Positions 13,882 through 25,215 of a stretch of 64,000 bases of DNA are shown in pieces. A model generated the notes under the pieces. It was not told the DNA's origin. It made no database searches and worked only from the letters and a program-made list of their open reading frames with translations. The stretch's first letter is position 1, and each line of letters starts with the position of its first letter. The translations under genes and the position numbers were made by a program. The stretch is from Pyrocephalus nanus (taxonomy: Eukaryota; Chordata; Aves; Passeriformes; Tyrannidae). The stretch spans positions 1,785,501 through 1,849,500 of the forward strand of contig CM076268.1 in the NCBI GenBank assembly GCA_038380795.1, in the 5' to 3' direction.

Positions 13882-13960
13882 AAAAAACAACAACAAAACC
13901 CCCCCCAAAAAAAACAAAACAAAAAAAACACCCCAAAAAACCAAAACAAAACACAAAAAA
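13882..13960. repeat. A/C-only low-complexity tract
   Basis: Nearly 80 bases on the + strand consist of A and C alone, in ACAACA, CCCCCCC and AAAACC-type runs. There is no coding or RNA-gene signal. Confidence 0.9.
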
Positions 13961-15603
13961 GCACCCTCTTTTTTTTTAATAAGTTGTTCTAGAAATCTAA
14001 ATTCCATGTGAAGATTAAGATTTTTTTTCTCAGATGGTTTCTGCTGGCACTCACAAGATTAGATATTCATTATTCCTGACCCAGCACTTCTGTAGCAGCT
14101 CTTTCCTCATCAGAGTCCACGTCCTTATAGAAAAAAGGGGAGAACGTTGCATTTTCAGTGGATGTTCTTGAAATTCCTCCTTATTAAAAAAGAAGTTAAC
14201 ATGAGATGCTGGTTAAACAAAGAACAGTTTGCATGAAAGGCATCAGGTCAAAATTCCTGAAGGAGAAAGTTTCAGAGGTTCAAACTGATTAATACTTGAA
14301 TTTAGCCCCTCAGAGCTGGGTAAATGTAACCTGCAAGCATAACTGAGAATCAGAGATTGCTCAAAAACCCCAAAGAAATGAATGTTTGAGATTATCAAAG
14401 AACAGCAGCAAACATTGCATACATAGAGGCTGAGGCAGTGTAAGGGACTAAGATGAACTTTTTTGAGGGGTGAAGCTTTAATCATTCCCTGTATGCAATT
14501 TATACCCTTGCCACTCACAATCTCAGTGTTCTTAGCTGGGCACAATTTTGCTGGTGGTAATTTCCCTCCTGATTTGTGATCACAAAACTGCTGTACTTGT
14601 GTGTGGGGGGAATTGTTACTTTTAAAAGTTACAGTGCCTCATAGTCCTAATTAATTTTGAGTCATCATTAATTGGTTTAATTTAAAGTAGTGCTTTTCAA
14701 CAGATTTTCATTAACATACTAACATTTTTGACTCTTCCTCCTCCTCTTCATTTTATGTCACCCCTTCATGATCACTTGGTTTCATGAACAGTGACTCATT
14801 TCTGACGTTTCCATGGGTCCAGAATCCTACCATACAGCCCATCTTTTTTCTCACCTTTCTCCCAGTTCTCTCAGAAATGATTTTACTCTTCATCTCTTGG
14901 TGATTCAAAGTATGAGGCCTCAAATGATTAAAAAAAAATAAAAAATTGGTGGAGGAGAGATGAGCTAGAATAGAATGATCCATACAGCCCGTGTGGCTCT
15001 TCCTTGCTAAGCTGAAAGTGCTAAATTAATGTCAAATGAAACATTAAATTAATTTTCTTTGTCCCACCACAAGTTTAATATGCAGAAATAGTGGAATTTC
15101 CAGCAAATTCTGTTTCTCTCTGTAAAAAAAGAGCTTCATCTGTAAGGAAACAGTGCCAGAATATCCATCAGGATGGGCCAGGGGTTCAGTAACTAACTCT
15201 GAAGTCTGGAAGCAAAAGCACTTTATTTTCTCAGTGTCTCTGGGGAGATGAGGTCCCTGATTTGTTCCTCTCCTTTCCCCACGCTGCCAGTTGTGTGTGA
15301 ATTCAATTAGATGTCCTTGTCAACTTGTGTCTGATCTTGAGTAAAATCTGAGGAAGTTTCACTGTTGTTTACAATGAATTTCAAACAGACACTAAATCCC
15401 AGTGAAACCTTTAGGTTTTAAAGCTCATTAGCTGTTTTCTCTGAAAACCAAAGGAATGAATTCTGTCCTTTGGTATAATATTTTTCATCTATTTTTTTTT
15501 TCCTTTTCTGATGCGACATTTTGTCTGTTTTTCTCACAGAGTACTAAATCATGGGTGGCCCTGAAGTTGTTTTTGTTACAAAGAAGTAAACAGCTTTTTG
15601 TAG

Positions 15604-15631
15604 GAATTATTCCTTTTTGCAGGAATAATTC
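15604..15631. repeat. Perfect 10-bp inverted repeat with 8-base loop
   Basis: GAATTATTCC (15604-15613) and GGAATAATTC (15622-15631) are exact reverse complements around TTTTTGCA. No larger inverted repeat or target duplication was seen, so this is an isolated hairpin and not a transposon end. Confidence 0.7.
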
Positions 15632-15694
15632 AAAGCAAAATATATAGTTTTGCTGACTGTTTCGATGAATTTTGACTAGACACAGCAGACTGGG

Positions 15695-15723
15695 TATATA
15701 TATATATATATATAAATATATAG
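15695..15723. repeat. (TA)n microsatellite
   Basis: An alternating TA tract of about 29 bp is interrupted once by AAA near its right end. Confidence 0.95.
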
Positions 15724-16917
15724 ATAATGTTGATAACAAACAAACACTGCAGGCAAAACTGAAGCTGATTTAGAAATAGAGGCCCTACAAATGAAGAATA
15801 TTGAAAGTAGAAACAGATCCAGTTTTTATTTTAAAGTAGTTTAGCATGTATACAGCTCATCATGATGGTGACTGTTAATTGCCTGTTAATATACCTCTGA
15901 TGTTCATCAGGATCTTCTCAGGTTCTCTGCATGGCCAGTGCCAATTTTTGTTTGCTTATTTTAATTTATAGAAATAATTTCTACATAAAACGTGAATTCT
16001 TCATCCTACTGAGTGGTTCCACCAAAGAAAGCTCTTAATTATGATTATGCCCCAACCCCCCTCTAATTAGGTCTGAGCTAAGGGAATGTGGCAAACAAAC
16101 AGCTGTGTAAGTCTCATTGTTTTCAAACAGATGTTTGCCTTCAGGTTCACTCGTGGACTCAGATGTTCTGTGTCTGCCTGTGAAAGTTTAAGGGATGACC
16201 TTCCAGAGGAAGTTGTAGGGTCGAGAGAGAAAATCAATTGATAAAGGCCAAGTGAGTTGGAAGTACTTCAGAAATGCTGATTCGGGTTTTGGGCTGGGTA
16301 AAGACATTTTCTTGATTAAAAAGGTTTTCTCATGAACTTCATAACTGTGGACAATCCAGAACAGCCCCAGCTGAACACTGAAACAGTGCAGTCCGTGCTG
16401 TAAATGAGGGAGGTGGGATGTGATGATGCTCATAGGCAGGTAGTGAGCAATATAGAAAATAGAAGATTAAAGAGCTTTTCAAGTAGAAGTGTTCTGCTTT
16501 GGCTGGAAAAATTGATATGAACACATTGCCTTCATTTAGGCTTCCAGATAAGTTAAAATTCTAAGTTAACGAGCCCAACCAGTAGTTAGAGCAACTCTGG
16601 AAGCCTCATTTGGGAGAGCAGAACGAAACAAACCCATGGTTAGCTCCTGAAATGCAAGAGCAAAGCTGAAATGCAGGAAGGTGTCCCAGATGGAAAGTTG
16701 CTTTTTCCCCGTGAGCTGCATCTGGTGCTGCAGACACATCGAGGTGAGATGTAGTGAATTAAAATGAAGCCTTTGTCTGGCAGGCTGCACAATCTGATTG
16801 CAAAGACTGATTAGGGATTAAAGCCTGCTGACAACTGAACCATTTAATAACAGGGGTTTCAGAAGGTAGAAGGCTCCAGGCAATTGGGCTGTGGAGCAAT
16901 TAGTTTTTTGTGGTATT

Positions 16918-16980
16918 AAAAAAAAAAAACACAACAAAAACCCCTCCTCAACCCTCCCCCCCAAAAAAACAAACCAAAAA
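16918..16980. repeat. A/C-rich low-complexity tract
   Basis: An A run, then ACAACA, then CCCCTCC-type runs and another A/C stretch. It has the same texture as the tract near 13.9 kb but is not a copy of it. Confidence 0.9.
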
Positions 16981-19515
16981 GCACTGAAAAGTCTCACTGC
17001 AGGTAATTTATTTTTCTTTTCCTCATTCGAAAACTTCCTTGAGGAATTAAGCATGGACTTAAAAATGAAGAATGTGGAGGGGAGGAAGGAAAAAGGTGGA
17101 CAGGCAAGAGGGAGCACATTGAATTTTGACTGGCTTCGAAATACATCGAGTTTCTTTCACTGAGAAAAGTTTTGCCACTTCTTAGCAACTGTTGGAAGAA
17201 GCTCAGAGGTGGATTTTATAATAGGTGGTGTTTAGGAAAAGGTGACAACTACCAAACTCTGATGAGCAGAGGGAGAAACTGGAACCAGTCTCTGGAGCTG
17301 AAAAACTTCTTGAAAGGACAGTTGAGGTTTGGATTCACAGCTAGATCCTCTTTTTAGGTTGGAAGTAAGTGTGGTAACTCATAACAGCTTCTCCTTTTTA
17401 GAGAGTCCTTGAACTTCTTACTCTTCCTCTCAGAAAGTTATGCACAGAAAGTCAGAGGAAATGGCAGGAAATTGCTTTTCCAGTGTGAAAGTGGACAGTG
17501 GAGGTCAATCTATTCAACTATCAGCAAATTTCTGCAGCTCTACAGTTTCAGACATGATTATTTGTCAGTGTGCTCTCAGTTTATTTTTCCCTGAGGTCCC
17601 ATTAAGTCTGAGCTAATTAATCCAGAATTATGCCAGCATTACCAAAATGAAGTGATTGTTTAGCATAACAAAGCTGATAATTGGTGTAACAGTAGAGATA
17701 ATGTCAGCATCAGCAGCAGTGAACATGCTGTACATCTGTGGGATGTACAACCAAACTGGGGCCATCTGGAGCCACCTCCAACAATGTTATCTTCACTATC
17801 TCTATTACCTTGGAGCTCTTCAGGTGGTAAATTCTTCCTGTCTCCAACAACCCCAAGTTCTTTAGATCTGTAACCACAACAGCTTTCCTTGAGCGACTTT
17901 GGCCAGCTACAATAATCAGCTGAAGAGGTATGATGGGGTGATGAGATGATTGATGCCTTCTATCTCCTCTGCAGATGAATTCTTATCCTTCAGCTTCAAA
18001 GTCTCTTGATGGCATTGGTAAAAATATTTCCACTGGATAAGCACCTTAAACCAAATCATCCAGGAGGAATCAGCAGTCAGTACCTGGGTGGGGTTGCTGA
18101 AAGAGCCCTTGAGGGTCAAATCCCCACTGTCCATGAGTAAGGAAAGCACAGGGACCACCAAGTTTGGGCTTCCCAGGACTTGGAATTTTTTTTCTGCATT
18201 CTCTGAATTGTCTGCAGTCTGACCTGGAGGCAATTTTACTTTCTCTCATTATTTAATATTTGATTGTCTGGCTTTTTCAGTTAGCAAATATATCCCAGAT
18301 TTCCCCCTGGACTGGCTGAAACTTTGCTTGCCCTGGGTTAATTGTTTGCTGTTTCCCAAGACATGAAATATAATTTAATAATTAATTTCATAATGAAAAT
18401 TGCCAAGAGGATCTCATGCAGTTAATTATTTACTATATAAATATTTTCTGTGCAAATGAGAGAGGTGATGTTAAAAATTCAGTTCCTCTGACCCACATAT
18501 CAGGTTGGAGCACTTGAGGTGCATAAGCAAAGTGGTTTTTTTTGCCATCTTCTTTCTTAGCAGCTTAAGGATGCCATCATCTTCATCTCCTGCTCTAGGA
18601 TTTCTGGGATCTCACATCCCACAGGGGAAATGAAAACTCTATTATATTTTCCATATCATAGAGGAAGGCACATGAAATTCTGCAAGAGATTGCCAAGGGA
18701 ACTGGGGACTTTCTATTACCTGAGGTGCAAGAGAACAAGCCAAACAAACTTGTAATTTGTTTGTTCACTTCAAATGATCTGCCATTATACACAAATCCAA
18801 AATCTGTAGCACTCTGTGGCAACATCATCAGTGGACATAAATCTGGGGACTCCATTATGGCCTCAGAATTTACCACAAGCCTGTTCTTAAAAGTAAATTA
18901 ACTGTCCATTCATTGCAGAAAATAACTTTCACATCCCTTAGTCCACCTACAGATCTGGTGGCTGGCAGTGTGCAGGTGTGGAGGGAGCAGTTCAGCTTCA
19001 GCAAGTGAAAATGATTTTGTTGCCAGTTGAAGGTGTGAGTGACAGGAGGTGAATGAGAGAGCAGCAGGCAGCTGGAGTCACTGCAGCTTTCCTTCCTGAA
19101 CTGCAGCACAGATCAAGGTCTCATCAGCTAAACCCAAGAAAGGGAGGACCTGGCTGACTATCCTTTAGAGCTTCTCACTAGTCAAGCTTATTAATCTCCA
19201 AAGAAGAAATATAGCACCAGAGATCCCCAGCTAGGGGCTGGGCAGGTGGAAATGTGCTGTGAAGATTAATTTTTATCCTGAAAGAGAGATGACCAGCACA
19301 GCTCTCATTCTCTTTTCTATATTTCTGTAAATAAAAGGGATGCTTTTAGCTATAATTTACTTTTAACTGAAGCACATAAAAATTATTTGTTTCTACTTTG
19401 TAAATGCTGGAAGACCAACAACGTGCTGTTGTTCACTGCAGCTCTTCCATTATTGATATTTCCAGGGCAGATTGTGCCACCCAGCAAAAGATGCTCATAA
19501 CACACTCGAGCTAAC

Positions 19516-19579
19516 CCAATAACATCAAACCAAACCTCAAAACTAAGCCAACAACATCAAACAGAACCTCAGAAATGAG
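19516..19579. repeat. Imperfect 32-bp tandem duplication
   Basis: Two adjacent 32-bp units start CCAATAACATCAAAC and CCAACAACATCAAAC and share most bases afterwards. Divergence indicates an old local duplication. Confidence 0.8.
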
Positions 19580-22259
19580 CGAAACAGCAGCAGCTTTAAA
19601 GTTTCAGTCAATAGCAGAACTGGGTTTAATGCCAGGCAGGGTTGGGAAGAACACATTTGATAAGAACTGTACTTTATAGAACACAGGATGAGTGCACAGA
19701 CCTGAAAATATATACATGGTGCACAGTATTTAACATCCTGCCTTTCAGTTGGATTGCAGAATTTTTCAGTGGAAAGCTCAGCTCGTTATTCTGAACCAGC
19801 AGATGAATTTTGTTTTTTTAGGTTGGCATTAGTTTGATTTTTCCTGAATTTGGGGGAGGGGGGTATTTCAGTGGTCACAGGTTTTCCAAAGAACTAGCTC
19901 TAATTTGAAATGTCAACACCGTAAAAATAAGTCATTGGTCCATTTTTGCTGTCTCTCCTGCCATTAGCACTGGAATAGTGGGCTCGGTTGTTCTGGTGAT
20001 TTCTTTTGGTTTCTCCATTTTAAAAAGGTCCTGCATAAATTGATAAGCACTGTCAGATTCCCAAATGTGAGGCACTTGGGTTCATTGGCCTGCAAACCAT
20101 CAGGCAACAGCACACGACACAGTAATCTCTAAAATAGTGCTAAACAGGCACTAAATGATGCAAAATAAACCACACAAACAGATGGCGAGACATTGGTGTG
20201 AAAAACCCCCATCCTCTGAGCTGCTTAGAAGTTCTTTTAATGAAGAAAATGTCTGATTTCCCAGGAAAGAGAGTTTTAAAATAATTGCCCGTGAAAACCA
20301 GCATTTTTTCTTTTTCCCCACATCTAAAGAGAAAAAGATTTTAAGGACAAATTTGTGAATTCTGAAAAAAAATTGTGAATACCCCAAGGTGAGGCAGCAG
20401 TGAACCAAATCCACGCTGCTGATACGCTGAGAAGTAGAGAAATCACCACTTGGTTCAGTGCCAGCGATCAATCCAGGAATTTGGAAGCTCTGGCACATAT
20501 TTCAGCAGCCAAATGAAGCAGTTAGCATGATTTGTCTTTCCCAGACTCTCTGATTCCCAGCTCTGCGTTTCTGGGCAGTGCAAAGTGAGTCCCTGCTTCC
20601 CAGCTGTCACATCCTTTAGGGTGAGATCCAGCCCGGTGTCACGAAGGGCCGTCCTAAATTCCATTTCCAGGAAAATTGGGGAATATTGAGCACTCTGGCT
20701 GCGTGCAGCAGACAAAAATTACTCCAGGTAATTAAAAACCACGTGCTGGAGAGGGGATGGAGTGATCAGCAGATGGCATTTTTTCTCATTAGTTCTTTCA
20801 GGCAGTGCTGAGGTCAAAGCTCTGACCTGCCGTGGGGTGAGCCCGGAGGAAAAGACCACGGGATCAAGAAACACATTTATCCAGTCACACTGCTCCTGTT
20901 CTCAGAGATAATCACCTTCCTAAGAGGCAGCAAATGTGACACAAATATTCCCTGGTGGGTTCCTCCAGCCCCCCTGGATGATTGCAGGCAGCTCCTGTGT
21001 CTCTTGGCATGCACAAAAGGGAAAGCTCTTCCCTAGAAAAGGACAATAATCAGCTGAACTGAAGGCTGGATGTTGCAAATGGAATTATTCATATGCGTGT
21101 TTTTCGTTCCTAAAATGAATTAATGCAATTAAGGTTCTTGTTGTGGGAAAAAAAAAAAAAAAAGGCAAGCCAGCAAAGCCCACCCCACGATGATTTCTTG
21201 AAGCGTGGTGGGAAAGGCACCAGGACATTTTTAATCCAGTGAAACTCCCGACACTTGCTAATGTCAGTGAGATTTTATGCTGATTATTTTGTGGCTGTCT
21301 CTGGCTTAGCTGCCTTAAAGCCTTTCTGCCAGCAGAGCAGTTAGAAACAAATGCATTAAACCTTGCATTAAATAAGTTTCCCTCAGAATAATTCCTTCTC
21401 TGGTTAATCCCCTCCACAACAACTTGCACTGTGTTTTTTCAGTATTTGTCTTGCTGGAAGGTATCAGTTTCTTTTAATCAGATTTTTCCTCTGAATTATA
21501 ATATTATTAACATACAGTTAACCACACTGAAATGTCTTGCTTGTAGGTGGAATGAGGTAAAAGTAGTTAATTTTTAATATAAAGTCGTGTAATTTGGTTT
21601 GTGATGCTTTGTCTCTTGCTGGGAGTATTGATCACATCTTCATTTGATGTTTTTATGCAGCTATTTACAGTATCACATCAAAAATAACTGAGGGTCTGAT
21701 CAAAGGAAGGATCCAAAGGAAATCAGTAATATGATATAGGATGTTGATTTAAGGGCAATCAAAACTATATGGACAAAATTGTATTACTTTGACTATCCTC
21801 AGGCTCTGGAAATTTCTCTTTACTTGCAGAGAAGTGGGAGTTTTGGATGCTTTCCATCCCAATATTCTGAAATCAGAAGCCTGGAGAAGGACTTTGCATT
21901 AGGAATGGGAAAGAATTTATTATCCTTCTCTTTAGGAGTGCCTATGGGAGCAGGAAACTTAGAAAAACAAATGCAATACATATATTATTAGAGCAATTGA
22001 GGGAGAAGTGATTAGGCCCAAACCAGCCCTTTGGTTTGAATTAAATGGAAGACAAACACTTGGAAACAGATTTGTAGAAGAGAACAACAGAAGTATAGAT
22101 ATAAAGTGGGAGAAAAAGATACAATATAAAGCTACAAAAAGGCTATTGTTAGGATAATCTATTTTTTTTTCTTTGGTATTAATGTTGATAGTAAAAAAAA
22201 AAAAAGAAGGAATTGTAGTAAATTGAACTTTTTTTTGGTTGTAGTTGTAGTAGTTGATG

Positions 22260-22304
22260 CAGTAATATTTTCTGAATATTTTCAGTAATATTTTCTGAAA
22301 TTAT
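22260..22304. repeat. 23-bp tandem duplication
   Basis: CAGTAATATTTTCTGAA occurs twice at a 23-bp period, separated by TATTTT. It lies about 150-200 bp upstream of the possible retroposed 3' end. Confidence 0.85.
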
Positions 22305-22453
22305 GTGTTAATCTGTGTAGGATAGGATGTAGTACAAATTTTATAAAGTGCTAAGTGGCTGTGGGGAACCAGGAAAGGCCAAAAAGAAAGAACTAGATTA
22401 GTTTATTTCCTCAAATATTTTTAGGCTCCTGGCAAAAGGGATGGAAATAGCTT

Positions 22454-22499
22454 AATAAATTCCTTGTTGGCCTGTAAAAAAAAAAAAAAAAAAAAAAAA
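22454..22499 (+). mobile_element. Possible retroposed 3' end: AATAAA plus 24-A tail
   Basis: A canonical AATAAA (22454-22459) is followed 16 bases later by an uninterrupted run of 24 A (22476-22499). That is the spacing of a polyadenylated transcript copied into DNA. None of the other long A or T runs that I checked in the window has a well-placed signal. I do not recognise the upstream sequence (about 21,700-22,450), could not find a target-site duplication, and so cannot set the 5' end. A chance A run next to an AATAAA remains possible. Confidence 0.35.
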
Positions 22500-25190
22500 G
22501 ATGAACCAGGCACACACATCCTTCAGCAGAATAGCTGAGCAGCCAGCACAGCAGTCCCAAAGCCCCTGCAAGTGTGAAAATGGCTTTAGGAGACAGTTCC
22601 ATCATCCAGGCAAGGTGTTCACCTTCTCCTCAGCATTTCCCTGGTGTTCTGTGCTCAGTGAAACCCTGGCTGAGTGGGCTGTTATTGTTCTGTGGGAGTG
22701 GCACAGCTGTAAAATGCACCGAGATTTTACTGGGCACCAAAATGGGAGCTCAGGAGCTTCCACCACAAAGGTGGGCTTTGTTTTTCTGGCATTGTCACTA
22801 AAAACATCAGTCTGTTATCAAAACCATCCTCACACTACACTGTACCAGCTACTGGGAAGAAAATTAAATCTGTCCCAGCCAAAAGCAGGACAGCATAAAA
22901 GATTTCAAGGGTCAAGTGCAAATAATTTACACTAAAAGAAAGAAGAATAAGCTGATTTCAGGAAAACAGCTTGTTCTCCAAACCAGCTGACCTAATGTAA
23001 TGGATTGAAATATTGCAACATTGCTCCTCACATCACTCATCACAGTTTTAAAATTACATTCTGGGAATGTTAAGCCTTTACATGAGGTCTGTCCTGTGAC
23101 TTCATGTGAAAACCTTTTTCAGGTAGGCTGAGATTATTGTCACACAACAGTTCATGACCCACCAAAATTCTCTAATATTACATAACAGACATAATGTGAG
23201 AATTAAATAGTATCCTTAGTATATATTTTTACATGAACTCTGAAATGAAGACATGCCAGGAGGGGAAAAAATCAGTAGTTAAAAGGAAAAGGATCTAAGA
23301 CAAGAGTTTCTGTTAATTGAGCATTATTTTTCAAGTTAATTGAGTGTCTGTTTGTAGGACCTTGTCACACCATAGGATCCTCAGTTTATCTTCACTATTA
23401 TTCTAGACCCCACAGGCATTTATAAGGGTATCAAAGCTACATCTCATTTAGAAAAAAGAAATTTCCAATAATCCAACACAATGCAGTGTTGTGGGAGGAA
23501 GATGAAAGATGCTGGGACTTCAGAGGGAAATGTCTTTACTTCACCAGGCAGAGGATAAATGTCCCTTTTCAGCATTTGAGAATTGTTGCCTGGCAGTGAT
23601 TGCAATCTCACAAAACACAATTTCTTGTGATGGCACTGAAATTTGAGGGCTGTGTTTTCCTCAGTGCCCTCCTTACAGAATTCTGTCGGCTCTGTAGTCT
23701 GCAAAATTATTTCTTTCAATTATTTTTCAAGCAGATCCCTTTGTCATCATTAAAGTTTGTGATCTGGCATTTTATATATATATAAAAAAAACCCAAAACA
23801 GGAATAGCTCCAAGAGTGATCAGAATTTTCTGATGTTATTCCCAAGATGACCCAGAATTTAAAAAAAAAAGGGAAAGCTGAAACATTTGAACTTCCCTGT
23901 GTATCTGGGGGTGATGAACAAACATCTGTAGTCACACGTTTGCAGAGGTGCAAAGAATGGTTAATTAGAACCTCAGTGAGCCACAGGATTTCCAAGGTAG
24001 CTTTCTGTGTTGATATAATATCAGAGTGGAGTTTGTTTGCCTTCACTGCTGTAAAGAAAAATAACAAAGCAACACACAATGTGAAAAGGTGAGGCAGAAC
24101 TTTGTGCTAGGACTGCAATCTTTACCCAGCTGCTCTATTAGCAGATCAGGATAACAAGTATGTTGTGATTAATAACCAGAAAAGAAGTTTCTGGGGATTT
24201 AGGTACTGCACAAATAATTCCTAATTGCCCCATGCAGCGGGTTTCACTCTAATACTGTTTTGATCGACATCTGCAGGAGCCATAAATTGTCTCATGTTCA
24301 TTGCCTTTTGTGAAATATCCCTGATTTATGCTAGCTGAGAGTATTCCTTTGCCTTGCTGGAACTTCTCCTGCATGGTTTTATTTCCCTAGCTGTGGAAAA
24401 CCAGGAGGCAGCAGCCAAGGCTCATCTGTAGGGCTGTCAGAGGTGGAGCAGTGCAGTCATGCCAGGTATTTTGGGATGAACCGAGCTCCCTGCCCTCACT
24501 TTGCAGATGGGGCAGCATTTTGGGGCTGATCATGTTTGGCAAACAGTGATCCAGCTGGAAATTAGTACCAGAGTTTCTAGAAAAAACTGTCTGTTTGTCA
24601 GGACTTAATTTTCCTGAAGGAAGAAAGGAAGGAAGGAGGAAAACATCTGTAGATGGATAAGGAAATGGGTAATTTTTTATTTCAAAGCTTTTGGGGACTG
24701 TTAGGAGAAAATGGCAGCATTTCCTTGGCCTTTTTTAGTGTCACTGCTCTTTCCAGAGTCCCATAAAAAGGGACACATGCACCCAAAATTTATATTGTTT
24801 TCCTTCTTGTGAAACTAGATCTTATTCCTTATTGTTCCCTAAAATAGCACGTGTGTCCCCATTAAATCCACTGCTCTGTAGGACAGTTCCCAGTGTTTTG
24901 GCTCAGTAATTTTACCAGCATTAAGCATCCCATTAAGCATCATTCTCTCCTGCACTGGCTCCCTTGTGCAGCCAATATTCTCATTCCTTCACTGAGCCAA
25001 TGCTAGGAATAAACACACGAGACCTATGCTTGTCTTCCAACTTCTTCATGGACTTGAGTCCTTCTGACTTTGGTGGTTTTTTGTTTGTTTGTTTGTTTTT
25101 GTGGTTTTTTTTCCTAATCTGCCTTGGCTGTGTTTTTCTGTGCCCAATCTGACTTGTGCCACATGAATCCCCCAAAAAAGTCTCTGATTT

Positions 25191-25215
25191 TATAACTTTT
25201 TATAACTTTTTATAA
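25191..25215. repeat. Decamer TATAACTTTT tandem repeat
   Basis: Two exact copies and a degenerate third copy of a 10-bp unit. A short TTTG tetranucleotide run lies 100 bp upstream (25081-25100). Confidence 0.85.

Larger units (their letters stand above)
8633..15603. other. Intergenic, no gene seen
   Basis: AT-rich sequence with low-complexity tracts near 11,398-11,421 (TTTTG-type), 12,976 and 13,882. The 195-codon open frame at 12295-12882 starts from GTG rather than ATG, shows no known domain and is bounded by nothing gene-like. Confidence 0.65.
15724..22259. other. Intergenic, no gene seen
   Basis: Unique sequence with an AT-rich, homeodomain-site-rich patch around 18,330-18,480 and an A run at about 21,149-21,163. 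No coding exon was recognised. Confidence 0.65.
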
